From Prorocentrum cordatum (taxonomy: Eukaryota > Sar > Dinophyceae > Prorocentrales > Prorocentraceae), in NCBI GenBank assembly GCA_963575745.1, contig CAUYUJ010016059.1, positions 852,849-916,848 on the forward strand: a DNA stretch of 64,000 nucleotides, given 5' to 3'. Below are positions 42,005 through 53,500 of this stretch, one piece after another (position 1 is the stretch's first letter; the number at the start of each line of letters is the position of its first letter). The translations under genes were made by a program, and so were the position numbers. The notes under the pieces were generated by a model. That model did no database searches, had not been told where the DNA came from, and worked only from the letters and a program-made list of their open reading frames with translations.

Positions 42005-42590
42005 GGACGCAGCGACGATTACCACCGCTACGACCACCACCACCACTACCACCACCCCCACCGCCTCAACCCATCACCACCACCAACCCCACCACACAAC
42101 CACCACCACCACCACAGCCACCACCACCACAACCACCACCACCACAACTCACCATCACCACCACCAGCACCACCACAAACACCCACCACGACTACCACCA
42201 CCGCCACCACAAACTACCACACCACCACCACCACCACAATCTACCACACCACCACCACCACCACCGCCACAACCACCACCACTACCAGCAGCCCAACCCA
42301 CCACCACCACCACAAACCACCACACCACCACCACCACCGACACCACCACCACCACCACCACCAGGACCACCTCCACAAACCACCGCCACCACCACAACCC
42401 ACCACCACCACCACCACCACCAACAAAACACCACCACACCAGCACCAAACCACCACCACCACCACAACCCACCACCACCACCATCACCACCACAAACCAC
42501 CACCACACCAGCACCAAGCCAGCACCACCACAACCACCACACCACACCACCACAACCACCACCACCGTCACCACCGTCGTCCTCGTCGAC
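42005..42590 (+). repeat. CCA/CAC microsatellite, about 580 bp
   Basis: Imperfect ACC trinucleotide tract with occasional AAC. It produces Pro/His/Thr and Val/Gly/Trp frames that are not genes. Confidence 0.9.
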
Positions 42591-42729
42591 GCTCCCCACC
42601 GCCGCCGCCCGCCGCCGCAGGCGCCGGCGCTGGCCCAGAAAAGGAAATCGTCGTCCACCCCGCCGCCGCCGCCAGCCGCCGCCGACGCAGGCGCCGGCCC
42701 GAGGAGAGGGAGAGAGGAGAAAAAGGGGA

Positions 42730-42765
42730 GGAGGGGGGGTTCGTGGGGTCGAACCCCCCCCCACT
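42730..42765. repeat. G/C-run hairpin with TTC...GAA stem
   Basis: GGGGGGGTTC, an eight-base loop, then GAACCCCCCC forms a perfect 10-bp stem. It resembles the folds at 41918-41943. Confidence 0.6.
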
Positions 42766-42839
42766 ACATCCAGGGGCGGGGGGGAGGTGTGGGGGGGAGG
42801 TTCCCCCCCTCCCCTCCAAGCGACCGCAGAACGCGCTCT

Positions 42840-43092
42840 TTCGTATGTATGTATGTATGTATGAATGTATAAATGTATGAATGTATGAATGTCTGAATGA
42901 GTGAATGTATGTATGGATGCATGTATGTATGTATGCATGCATGCATGCATGCATGTATGCATGTATGCATCTATGTATATATGTATGTGCGTACGTATGT
43001 ATGGTATGTTTGTATGTATGTATTCATGTATGCATGTATGTATATATGTATGCATGCATGCATGTATGTATGTATGTATGTATGCATGACTT

Positions 43093-43126
<34 letters not shown>

Positions 43127-43460
43127 TGTATGTATGTATGTATGTATGTATGTATGTATGTATGTATGTATGTATGTATGTGTGTGTGTATGTATGTATG
43201 TATGTATGTATGTATGTATGTATGTTTGTATGTATGTATGTATGTATGTATGTATGTATGTATGTATATATGCATGCATGCATGCATTCATGCATGCATG
43301 CATGTACGTTTGTATATATGTATGCATGTATGTATGTATGTATGCATGCATGCATGTATGTATGTAGGTATGTCTGTATGTATGTATGTACGTATGTGCA
43401 TACAAACATATTTATATATGCACATATATATATATGTATGTGTATATACAAACATACCCC
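42840..43460 (+). repeat. TATG tetranucleotide microsatellite, about 600 bp
   Basis: Almost pure GTAT repeats in the middle (43090-43265), with GCAT variants on both sides. Met-Tyr-Val-Cys frames cover the plus strand and Thr-Tyr-Ile-His the minus. Confidence 0.95.
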
Positions 43461-43599
43461 TATACTCATACATCCTGCATGGAAAATCCCTCCCTGGATG
43501 GTCCACACACGCCATACCTGTTTCGACGGTCCTCCCCGCCCCCGGGGCACCTTTGGAACGGCCGCCCGCGCGCCGAACGATCGGCTGAAACACTTTTCA

Positions 43600-43745
43600 T
43601 AGCCTGCCGACGGCCCAAGGCGCCCGAGGACGACTCCCAAGCGGCCCCACAAGACTCCCAAGAGCGCCGCGACATGCAACAATCAGTGTTTTTCCCAACC
43701 ATCCTGTGGTGTTGGGTCCTCGTTTTGAAGAGACGGCGCCCCGCG
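43600..43745 (+). repeat. Dispersed minisatellite family A, copy 6 (short)
   Basis: Contains GACGGCCCAAGGCGCCCGAG and CAAGACTCCCAAGAGCG units. Then the core (CAACAATCAGTGTTTTTCCC, GTGGTGTTGGGTCCTCGTTT) and GAGACGGCGCC. It is cut off at its right side by the TCC/ATC microsatellite. Confidence 0.6.
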
Positions 43746-43782
43746 TTCCTCACCTCCTCCTCCTCCCCCCCCTCCCTCCTCC

Positions 43783-44008
<226 letters not shown>

Positions 44009-44009
44009 G

Positions 44010-45347
44010 GGCACACCCCTCACACGTTTCGTGGCCCCATAGAGCTCACACCGTTTCGGCACACCCCTGTTTCGTGGCCCCATAGGGAGCTCCACCGAAG
44101 GCCCCAGTGGCAGGGTCCGCATGCCTCCCCACACCCATTTCGGCACACCCCTCACACGTTTCGTGGCCCCATAGGGAGCTCCACCGAAGGCCCCAGTGGC
44201 AGGGTCCGCATGCCTCCCCACCACCCATTTCGGCACACCCCTCACACGTTTCGTGGCCCCATAGGGAGCTCCACCGAAGGCCCCAGTGGCAGGGTCCGCA
44301 TGCCTCCCCACCACCACCCATTTCGGCACACCCCTCACACGTTTCGTGGCCCCATAGGGAGCTCCACCGAAGGCCCCAGTGGCAGGGTCCGCATGCCGGC
44401 ACACCCCTCACACGTTTCGTGGCCCCATAGGGAGCTCCACCGAAGGCCCCAGTGGCAGGGTCCGCATGCCTCCCCACCACCCATTTCGGCACACCCCTCA
44501 CACGTTTCGTGGCCCCATAGGGAGCTCCACCGAAGGCCCCAGTGGCTGGGTCCGCATGCCTCCCCACCACCCATTTCGGCACACCCCTCACACGTTTCGT
44601 GGCCCCATAGGGAGCTCCACCGAAGGCCCCAGTGGCAGGGTCCGCATGCCTCCCCACCACCCATTTCGGCACACCCCTCACACGTTTCGTGGCCCCATAG
44701 GGAGCTCCACCGAAGGCCCCAGTGGCAGGGTCCGCATGCCTCCCCACCACCAATTTCGGCACACCCCTCACACGTTTCGTGGCCCCATAGGGAGCTCCAC
44801 CGAAGGCCCCAGTGGCAGGGTCCGCATGCCTCCCCACCACCCATTTCGGCACACCCCTCACACGTTTCGTGGCCCCATAGGGAGCTCCACCGAAGGCCCC
44901 AGTGGCCTGGTTCGTATGCCTCCCCAACACCCATTTCGGCACATCCCTCACACGTTTCGTGGCCCCATGGGGATTTCCACTGAAGGCCCCAGTGACTGGG
45001 TTCGCATGCGCCCCCACACCCATTTCGGCACACCCCTCACACGTTTCGTGGCACCATAGGGAGCTCCACCGAAGGCCCCAGTGGCTGCGTTCGCATGCCG
45101 CCCCCACACCAATTTCGGCACACCCCTCACACGTTTCGTGGCCCCACAGGGAGCTCCACCGAAGGCCCCAGTGGCTGCGTTCGCATGCCGCCCCCACACC
45201 AACTTCGGTGCACCCCTCACACGTTTCGTGGCCCCATAAGGAGCTCCACCGAAGGCCCCAGTGGCAACGTTCGCATGCCGCCCCCACACCCATTTCGGCA
45301 CACCCCTCAAACGGTTCGTGGCCCCATAGGGAGATCCACCGAAGACG
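44010..45347 (-). repeat. Satellite S1', 90-bp unit, about 15 copies
   Basis: On the plus strand the unit reads TTTCGGCACACCCCTCACAC, GTTTCGTGGCCCCATAGGGA, GCTCCACCGAAGGCCCCAGT, GGCAGGGTCCGCATGCC, then CCCCACCACCCA. Copies are mostly 90 bp apart (for example 44138 and 44228) and very alike in the middle. Copies after about 44900 are more diverged. The reverse complement shares CTTCGGTGGAGCTCCC, TGGGGCCA and GAGGGGTGTGCCGAAAT with satellite S1 at 17320-18192. Long open frames on both strands reflect the 3n period. Confidence 0.93.
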
Positions 45348-45399
45348 GTACTCACACCAGCATTACTCACAACTGCATATGGTTGGGTCCTTCGCCAGG

Positions 45400-46020
45400 C
45401 TAATTTTTGATGTCATGGTTTTTGATAGATTTTGACGTTCTCGTCATTCCGGACATCCTGCATCCCACGACGGCCCAAGAGGCTTCCGAGATCCCCTCAA
45501 GACGGCCCAAGAGGGTTCCAAGACAACCCCTAAACCGCCCAACAAAGCCCCCCGACGCCCAAGTTGGCTCCAAGACGGCGTGCAGCGCGCCCCACAGACG
45601 CCCAAGGGCGCGCCCAAGATAGCCCCACGGGGCACCTGATGGCCCAAGAGGCCCCCAAGAGGGTCCCAAGACAGGCCAAGAGGGCTCCGAGACGGCCCAT
45701 CGGAGGCCCAAGACGGCCAAGAGGGGCCCCAGAGGGTCCCATAGGTCTCCAAGAGGGCCATAGGAGGCCCCCTGTACGGCCAAAGATGGCCTCCAGAGGG
45801 TTCCAAGACGGCTCCAGGTCCCCAGGACGGCCCAAGAGGACCCCAGGACAGCCCAAGAGGCCCCACAGCCGGCCCAAGAGAGCCCAACAAGGACGCCAAA
45901 GAAAGCCAAAAAGGATGCCAAAGAAAGCCCAAGAGCCCCCCAGAGTTTCCAGAATGCTTCCGAAAGACTCCCAGGAAGCTTCCCAAGGCTCCAAAGGCCC
46001 CCGATTCACGATTCATCTCA
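45400..46020 (+). repeat. Dispersed minisatellite family A, copy 7
   Basis: Starts with the core (TTTTTGATGTCATGG, TTTTGACGTTCTCGTCATTC, CATCCCACGACGGCCC) and continues for more than 500 bp in GGCCCAAGAGGCC-type units. Confidence 0.8.
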
Positions 46021-46084
46021 GGGCTTCAAGAGGCGCCACAAACAAACGCCGCCAGGCCCCGAGAAACACTACAAACGCCCAGGA

Positions 46085-46345
46085 CTCACGATCCATGTCG
46101 GGGGTGTGCCAGCATGGGCGAGGCGGCGGGATGCGAACCTTGGCTCTGGAGCCGTCCGTGCAACTCCCTGTGGGGCACGATCCGTGTGCGGAGACACTCG
46201 ACATACGCGGGGGGGCGTGACGTTACGCGAATCCTCTGATTATGGCCGCACGTGAACTACATCCCTGTAGGACACGATCCATGTGGAGGGTGTGCCGAGA
46301 CGGGCGGATCGACGCCGCTCGAACTTTGGCAATGGGCCCGCAACT
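46085..46345 (+). repeat. Diverged satellite S1' units
   Basis: Two units with GGGGGTGTGCC or GAGGGTGTGCCGAGA, GGGATGCGAACCTTGGC, GCAACTCCCTGTGGGGCACG and GATCC. They match the reverse complement of the 90-bp unit, so they lie in the opposite orientation to the array 700 bp away. Confidence 0.65.
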
Positions 46346-46439
46346 GGAGCTCCTGGAAGGACGCTATGTGAACCCTGCCTTCCGACGGGGCCGTATGATC
46401 ATCGCTTGCACACTTCCAAGCTTTCGCAGTGCCCACTTA

Positions 46440-46602
46440 TCCTCCTCCCCTTCTCCCCCTCCTCCCCCTCCTTCTCCTCCTCCTCCTTTTCCTCCTCCTC
46501 CTCTTCTTTATTATTATTATCCTCCTCCTCCTCCTCCTACTACTACTACTACTACATCACTTCCTCTCCTCCTCCTCCTCCTCCTCCTCCTCCTCCTCCT
46601 CC
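46440..46602 (+). repeat. CTC/TCC microsatellite adjoining the LINE 3' end
   Basis: A CCTCCT-rich tract with TTATTATTATT and ACTACTACTACT interludes. It ends directly at the seven T (46603-46609) that are the poly(A) of the minus-strand LINE. Confidence 0.85.
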
Positions 46603-46809
46603 TTTTTTTGGACTTGGAGTCAGGATGAGGTGCACAAAGCGTCACCCGCCAGGAAAAGGAACAAGAGACAGGAACAGGCCAGAGCGAAATCGAAAGAGAG
46701 CACGCGAAGCATGCGACGAACCCGGGAGCCTGCCAGGGCAGGAACGGGGTCTCGACTCCCAAGAGGGGCAGGGCGGGCCGAGGCCTCGCACCGTGTTGCC
46801 TCGGGCCCG
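46603..46809 (-). other. LINE 3' untranslated region and A7 tail
   Basis: About 200 bases between the stop after LASPEP and the run of seven A (plus strand T, 46603-46609). No secondary signal such as AATAAA is evident. Confidence 0.6.
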
Positions 46810-47725
46810 CTAGGGCTCTGGGCTGGCGAGTTCACGAGCAAAGTCGTTGCCCATGACTCGGGTAAGGTAAGGATCCAGGGGCTCCCAGAAGGCCAAGGAG
46901 TCCGAATCGACCTCCTCCGAAGAGGCACCCCAAACCTGCGGCCATCTCCCCTGGAAGGCCTGAAGGAAGGCAGTAGCGGCAAGACAGCACATGCCCTTGG
47001 GGTACGCCTTAGCCCGAGAGGTACGCCACTGCCAATTGCCCTCCATGCCCGCTAGGGTCTCGTGGCCTCGAGGCCCATGGAAGCACCTCCCGCCCCCCCG
47101 AGCAGCCCGAGTCCCCAGGCCAAGAGCAGGAAGGTGAACCGAGAGGAGAAGAGTAGGCTTCATCGACGGCGCTCCGAAAACGCATTGGTCGATAAGGACC
47201 CCCTCAACCTCGGGCCGCCTGAGGAGGAACTCCAGCTCGTCGAGCTTCCACGCCGAGGGGGCCCCCAAACGGAAGGGAGGAGCAGGGTGCTCCATCGCCG
47301 CCGGGATTTCGAGGCGGAGGGCAACGAAAAGGAAGTAAATCGTCGTGCGCAGCAGCAGGTTCCCCGCCTCAACCTGCCTGGCTTCCTTGGGGGTAAAGTC
47401 GCCGAGGCCCCAGGGCTTGTCAGGGGTGCGGAGAGGCCTAGGCGGGGGACCCCTACACTCGGTGGTGTCACGGAGGCGCGCCTGCGACCAAGTCTCGCAC
47501 GGGGGGCCAGCCCAGAATCCGGCGACCTTTCCGCCAGCCATGGCACGAAACCAGAATTGGATCGTCTCCGGCTTCGAAACATCACCGCGGATGGGGCCGT
47601 TGGCCACGTCAAAGCTGATCACCCAAACAGAGACTGGAAAGGACTCGGCGGCTCTTTCAAACTCATGCTGGATATCAAATTCGCGTCGGGCCCCAGCGAA
47701 AAATGTAAAAGATACATGGTGGGCT
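46810..47725 (-). pseudogene. LINE C-terminal methyltransferase-like (GPPCETWS) domain
   Basis: The frame opens with FFAGARREFDIQHEFERAAE and continues VSVWVISFDVANGPIRGD, then GFWAGPPCETWSQARLRD. Later come GRPLR-like PPPRPLRTPDKPWGL, PAAMEHPAPPF, GVLIDQCVFGAPSMKPTLLL and RTSRAKAYP. The glycine loop (FAG.R), an Asp after a beta-strand (SFDVANG) and PPC are placed like motifs I, II and IV of cytosine-C5 methyltransferases, but the ENV motif is only faintly echoed by MEHP. The domain is widespread in dinoflagellate retroelement proteins; its function is not known to me. It is joined to the RT frame by a frameshift near 47750-47880. The last codons are LASPEP and a stop at 46810. Confidence 0.75.
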
Positions 47726-47772
47726 GGCCTGGTGGCCTGGGAACATGGCCCGCAAGGGCTCTATCTCCAGCA

Positions 47773-49690
47773 TCAACTCGAGCCATGGGCAGTGGTTTCC
47801 AAGCACTTTTTTTCCCTCGGGACCTGGGCAGGGGGGCAAATCGAAATGCCAGGGACCCGAAAAGCCGGTTTCTCGGCAAAGTGTTCTGGTCTCCCCGCTT
47901 TACGGTTTGCTTTTCTGGCAGCGATGATGGCTCCCCTGTCCTCAGCCAGCTGCTCGGGGGACGTGGGGGGCATCATGGGCCGCCAGGCCTCTCTGCACCT
48001 AGGACTTCTAACTAAGTGTTTGTGTAGTCTAGCCATGGTATGATGCTGCATTCGGCAGCTCTCGCATAAGGTACCCTTCATCCATAGTATGGGGTCGTCC
48101 AACTTAGTGTGTTTTCTGCTAACATGGATCTTGGGGGCGCTAGGGGCCGGCGCCTGAAATCCACAGTCATAGCACATGTAGATGAAGTCCGTTTTCTGCT
48201 TTTCCAGAAACGGGGCCGCGAATCCACTGTTATGGCATAGGTCCTGTAAAGCAGCATGCAAGCCCCGAAACCTCGCCGTGTCTTTGTTTAAGAAAAGCTG
48301 GCTTTGTTTAGCTTTGTCGAGTCGGCTCTTGAAATACCCAGGGCTGTGACGGGCGCACTCGATCCATTCTTCGGAACTGCGTCTCGGATGCCCATCCTGT
48401 CCCCTTCCATCGTTGAGTCTGTCATTAAGCCAAGCTAAATCCGCCGCCAAAAGCGCAACCCAACCAGAATGTGATTGATGTAAAACATCGAGTGCCGCTA
48501 AAAGCGATCGAGGTGCGTGTTTCAGAAGTCGGGGGAGGTATCGCAACCGTGCCAGCGCAAGATACTGGTCTGGGTGGGGCCTCTGAGCGTTGGCGAGGAG
48601 GGTTTCGTTAGTGGTCTCGAATTTAGGGCCGTCCTGGTTAGACTCTCCTCGGGGTTCAACCGCGCGATAAACGCTATGGTAAGTTTTATTGAAAGCAATG
48701 GCAGCTCGGCTTCCCAGTGGTCCCCAGATCCCGCAGTTAAAAGTAAGCTTGCTCATGCCCAAAGCGTCAGCATATGTCAACTTTGATTTGGTCCGGGGTC
48801 CTTCGCGGTTTTTCCCAAAAGTACGTCTAATTGGTCCAATACCGGAACGCATAGCTGCAATTCTGGCCGCCACCTCGGACCCCCAACTGCCATTGTCTGT
48901 GAGGTGCGTGCCTAGAGACTTGTGCACTCGGACAACTCGGAAGGATTGTCCGCCTTCGGTTGTGATCGCTGGGGCGTCGGCTTTTTTAGTCAAAAGCTCG
49001 TGTTTCTTATACCCCTTACCTGAAAAAGTGATCAATAGCACCGACATGCTGAAATTGACCTTGAGGCCTGTCGGGCCAATCCGGTTGTGGAGTATCTTTA
49101 TAAGCCGTTGGGCCTTCGCAGTGACCTGCTCCGGGTGGTCCACTGCTGCTTTCGCGGTGAGGTCGTCGACAAAGGAAGCTGTGGCCATCGGCGGGATCGC
49201 TGCTGTGCGTGCAAACACTCGAGGCTGGGTAATTAGTGGTTGCAGGTCGAGGGCTAGTCCTTCATCCGAGAGGTCTTGCTCGATGTTCCCAATGACAGTT
49301 GAGAAAAGCATGTTAAATGTATCGCTGGCCGGGGGCATTCCAGGCCGCGATCCAGTGCGGGGGGCTGCAAAGGTATCTTTGCCAAGCATCTTCCACCATG
49401 GTGCCCGGTTCACTTCGGCAACGATGGCAAGAAAATGACCATCATCGCAATGCTGCTCCAAGATGGGGGGGCCTTGCAGGGCCACCTTGAGCCCTTCCTG
49501 GAAAGCCGCCGGCATGTCCATGCTCTGGATCAAGTCGAGGATTTCGTCAGGGTCTCTTGGGAGGCTCAAGACGAGCTGTTGCCGCGTAGAGGTCGACTGA
49601 GGCTGAAATAATGCATTTCCCCTGGGCCTTAGCAACCTGCAGCCGAGACAGTACTGAGTGGGTGGCATGGTCTGTGCCCATGCCCTCGCG
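47773..49690 (-). pseudogene. LINE reverse transcriptase, palm to C-terminal zinc fingers
   Basis: After QQLVLSLPRDPDEILDLI (continuation of motif A), the RT pattern goes on: GSRPGMPPASDTFNMLFSTV is the motif B block, and TASFVDDLTAKA carries the catalytic pair as FVDD (49164-49175). A GLKVNFSMSVLL strand and KSLGTHLTDNGSW (motif E/thumb) follow. The connection region contains RPHPDQYLALARLRYLPRLL. Two zinc-finger motifs end it: MCYDCGFQAPAPSAPKIHVS..H and CESCRMQHHTMARLHKHLVR...C. Catalytic Asp are intact, so decay is through frameshifts and not lost active sites. The true protein leaves this frame near 47880. Confidence 0.85.
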
Positions 49691-50311
49691 CCCGCCACAT
49701 TGAATAGCTTTGAGGATCATGCCGAGGTGGGTCTTCCACCTGTCCCTTAGGAAACGGTGATGGTGTTTAGGAATGACGTTGCCCAGGAGAATAGAACGGT
49801 AGTGCGTGTCGAGATGGGGGACTCCTTCTTCCGGGATCTCCGCGACCAGCCCTCCCTTAGACTGGATAGGTTCCACGCCTAAGAGGCTGGTTTTTAGCAG
49901 AACAGGGTGCGCCAAGCGAGCAAATTCGTGGGGCGCAGCGCGCAAGAGGTCGTCAGTCAGTTTGTCGGGCCCCCCCGCCTTGCCCCTGGGACCGCTCGCA
50001 AATCGTCTGGCCAGCTCAATTCTCGAGGGAACCGCAGAAAATTTAAGCTGCGTGTCGCTCTGGATAATCGAGCTTCTGGCATTATATTGATCAACAAGGG
50101 CCTGAGGAGTCAACTGCCTGGCATGTTCTATGTCACCAAAGTGGGTCTGCATGTGCTCGGCTATCTTGGCAAGAGTAGTGATGCGGTTACCTTCCTTGTC
50201 GTATCGCATGGGTATAGTGCAAGCATATTTGGGCGGTCGGCCGCCAAAGGCAAGGACCCCATCTAACCGTGCTCCATTCCCTCTGACTTTGCTTGCCCTC
50301 GGCATGAACAC
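49590..50311 (-). pseudogene. LINE reverse transcriptase, fingers and motif A
   Basis: GKAGGPDKLTDDLLRAAPHE (fingers; the G.D.L..ELL pattern of LINE RT) leads to GLVAEIPEEGVPHLDTHYRS and ILLGNVIPKHHHRFLRDR, the K/R-rich strand before motif A, and then SASVDLYAA, the motif A Asp. At about 49590 the reading frame is lost. The following block, QQLVLSLP, continues in the next frame, so a few bases are missing. Upstream, AFGGRPPKYACTIPM begins the finger region, reached through another frame change near 50270. Confidence 0.8.
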
Positions 50312-50520
50312 GGATGTCTTCGGCTTGTCGGTCTAGAAATGCCTGTTTGTCGGCAGTCAACATCTCTCTCAGGGCAGGCCTGCTAAGGCTCGAGATGCCA
50401 GCGATGGCACAAGCCCACTCTTGGGGGGTCGTTTGCCGCTTGATGTACAACCTGGCATGAGTACAAAGAAACTGCACCATGAGCTCAGCGGGCGAGCCCT
50501 CCGTTTCTCCCAAAATCAAC
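50270..50520 (-). pseudogene. LINE linker between endonuclease and RT
   Basis: About 80 codons (LTREDLV-like WLILGETEGSPAELMVQFLC, then PQEWACAIAGISSLSRPALR and DKQAFLDRQAEDIRVHAEGK). They bridge the frame of the APE part (ends near 50520) and the RT finger frame (starts near 50270). Composition is helical and charged with no known domain. Confidence 0.7.
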
Positions 50521-53500
50521 CAGGTCCTCCCGAGTGAGGCGGCAGGCCAAAGCAAAGATTTTTCGAGCCTGATCGGTCGAGGGGGGGTCCTGGGTGTGAA
50601 ACTGGTTTCCGCGGGCCTTCAGGCAGGCTCTTCGGGTCCTTATAAGAGCGAAAGAAGCTCTGGACGTATGTGGTTTCTTGGGCCGCAAGGCCCCCACAGC
50701 AAAGCGTTCTATAGCAAAGGCGTTCGCATGATCCGTTAGTTGTTTGACCTGATCATGGATGTTGTGAGTCCAGGGCGGGACATGGACGGCCCTAAGGAGG
50801 GCCCGAAACTTATCCTGGGCTTGTGGGTCCTTCATTTTCTCGCGGTCCAAAGGTCTGGTTCCTCGTTTAACCCGGCCCTGGGCAGTCCACGCAAGATGGG
50901 CTTGCACAGGAACATGATCGATGTGCCTGTCGCTAGAATCAAAGCCATGGAGGGGGGTTGAGCCGCGGACGTGATCCCACATGAACTTGTTAACGCATAT
51001 GTAGTCAATCCTATGCGTGGCCATGTTGTGCGCCGTCCAGGCATGCCCGGGGACATCAGCAGGTAAGAGAGCATTAGTGGCGCAAACCTCCCCCTCCGCC
51101 AAAAACTTGCGCAGCGCATCGCCATTCTTATCTTGGGGTTGGGGGTGTTGCTCGCCTCCGACGTACTCGCTAGTGACCTCTCCGAGCCTAGCATTGGCGT
51201 CTAATAAAAGAATGTCGAAGGCCCACTTATCATTCAATGACTCGACTGTCTTCCAGAAGGCACCCCTCTCAGCCTCTGGGGCCTGATTGTGAGGCGCGTG
51301 TCCAACTGCCACTGTGAGGTCTAACGCTGTGGCCTTGATCTTAGCCACTAGTAGCCTTGGGGTAGCGTGCGCTAAGACATAACACTTTGGACCGAGACAG
51401 AGCTTTTTGCCATCTTTATGCCCATATGGGGCCGTAGTAGGTTGCCATAACTCCACCCCGTGATTTCTGTCTTTAGGGCCAGATCCGCCTGAACTGTAGA
51501 TAAGGTATCCTTTAGTCTTCTGGGCTTTCTTGGGGTTCCTGGCCTCCTGGACGCCGGTAATCAGCCACTTCTGTAAGAGTGCCTGGGCCACGAATAGCGT
51601 GCGTCTCGCGGTGGCCTTAGCCCTTTTGTTCTTTTTGGTGACCGAGGCTTTGAGCGAGCCGGGATTATAAGAGGCAGCCCGGAAGTCCAGCTCCGCTTCT
51701 ACTGGCGTCTCCTTCTCGGGAGAAGGTAAATGATGAGCAGCAGCAGGATGGGGCGGTGTCTCGACATGTAGCGCGTCGCCCTCCAGGCGGGGGTGCGCGT
51801 CGGCAAGCTGGTCAGCGCGCCTCAGCCATTGCCACTCGACCGCTGGATGGAAGTCCACCACTCTTCTTAGGGCTTCAGGGATCTTCGGGGGTTCGAAGTT
51901 GTCCGTCTGGAGGATCCCCGAGGTAAGCTTCGAAATGACATCAACGAACTCATTCCAGGGGTCGCCGGAGTGAACATAGGTATGGCTAACCGTGACAGTC
52001 CGCCTCTGATTTGCAAGTTCCATGATTGTTTGCATCAGGTAGGCTTCCTCAGCGCCCCTAGCCGGCTTGGCCAGCAACACGGCAAACTGGACTGCAGCGA
52101 GATTGTCAGAGATGATGCATACTGGGGCGCTGCTCTGGTCTTGGAGACTCCATAACAGTGCCCATATGACTCCATGGACTTCAATGCTAGTACTTGTCCA
52201 TCTGGAAGGATCCGAAGGAAACGCTGTAGAATCTAAGCTCTTAGCTGTCAGGTTACCTTGGCGCGTGTAGTGATCGCCGATCTGATGCAATACAACTAAG
52301 GCCCATGCGCCATTCTCGGGCGATTTGGGGTCGAGGGATCCGTCTACATATATCCAGGCCCTCTCGGGCTTACTGGCATCGGCAGGGCTAGTGTTTGCTA
52401 AGGCGTACCTAGTATGCGGACGCAGGAAAGTGTCATTATATCGTTCCGTAGGCCAATGCTGGAGCGCCAGAGGATAGGAATCCAGGGCCCCTCTGACATC
52501 GTACCAAGAGTCCAACAGGCAACACCTCGACGCAACAGGGCGCGGGGCAACAGCGACGCAGCTGCGTCGGGCCTCGCCCAGCTGAGTGGCGACGGAGGGG
52601 CCTGCCCCAGGTGGGTCGGGAGAAGGGGAAATCGGAGGCGTACATGCAATGGCAGTCTCCAAGTCATAATTCTGGGCCCTGTGGGGCTCGCTGTAAATCT
52701 GCGGAGGTGCCTGCTTTCCCCGCAGGCTCCGCCTAGGGCCCTGTGGTTCCAGCGGCATCGCGCCAGAAACCATCTCAAAATACTCCTGCAAATTCAACTG
52801 ATCATGCAGTGGAGGGGCCCCCTGGGTTCCGAGGGCCCCTACCCCCGCAACCGCGTGAGTGCCTACCTCCTTGTTAGGGTCGGCGTGGTCACTTTGACCT
52901 TGGCCCCCTGGGTCCGGCGGGGCTCCAGGACAGAGTGGGTTCGAGAGCTCCGGTGGCCCCGCCAAACACGAGGGGGGCTCTTCTTGTCCCGTGAGTCTCT
53001 CAAAAGTCGCGGTCGGTGGCTCACTCAGATCAGTCTGATGATGATGAAGGTGTTGGTCTTCTTCTTCATCGTCGCGTGCCGGCTGGGCGTAGGAGCAGAA
53101 GAAGGTGCCTCCCCACGAGACTGATGGGCGGAAAGTCAAATGTCGTCCTTCATGGTGCCTGGGGCGCACGCCGACTTCCTTGGTGGCTGCCCCAGCGGCC
53201 CCCAGTCGTGAGCGTTCTGACCGTAAGCTGGGTCTGCTGGCGATGTGGGACTGAGAACCGCTGCTTGCTGGCGCGCAGGCGTTGTTGGTGCTGGATGCGC
53301 ATCTGCCACAACCTGGGACTCTGGTTGGGTCTGCGATGCCAGCTGAGTCGGAGCGGAGTGGAATCCTGGCGCGTGGGCTTCCGGGAAAAAGGGCGCCGTG
53401 GGTGAGCATCCCGCTGCGGTGGCAAAAGCTGGGCTGCGTACTATCGTAGGTTCCGACGGAGAACCCATCTGGCTGGGGGCCGTGACCTCCGCGGGAGATG

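Noticed and set aside
41635-42864. 409-codon Pro/His/Thr-rich frame
   Set aside because: Pure CCA microsatellite translation; every frame on both strands is open.
47490-47524. Calling the GPPCETWS domain a functional DNA cytosine methyltransferase
   Set aside because: Only motifs I and IV are suggestive; the PCQ and ENV signatures of C5 methyltransferases are not matched, and the frame is broken.
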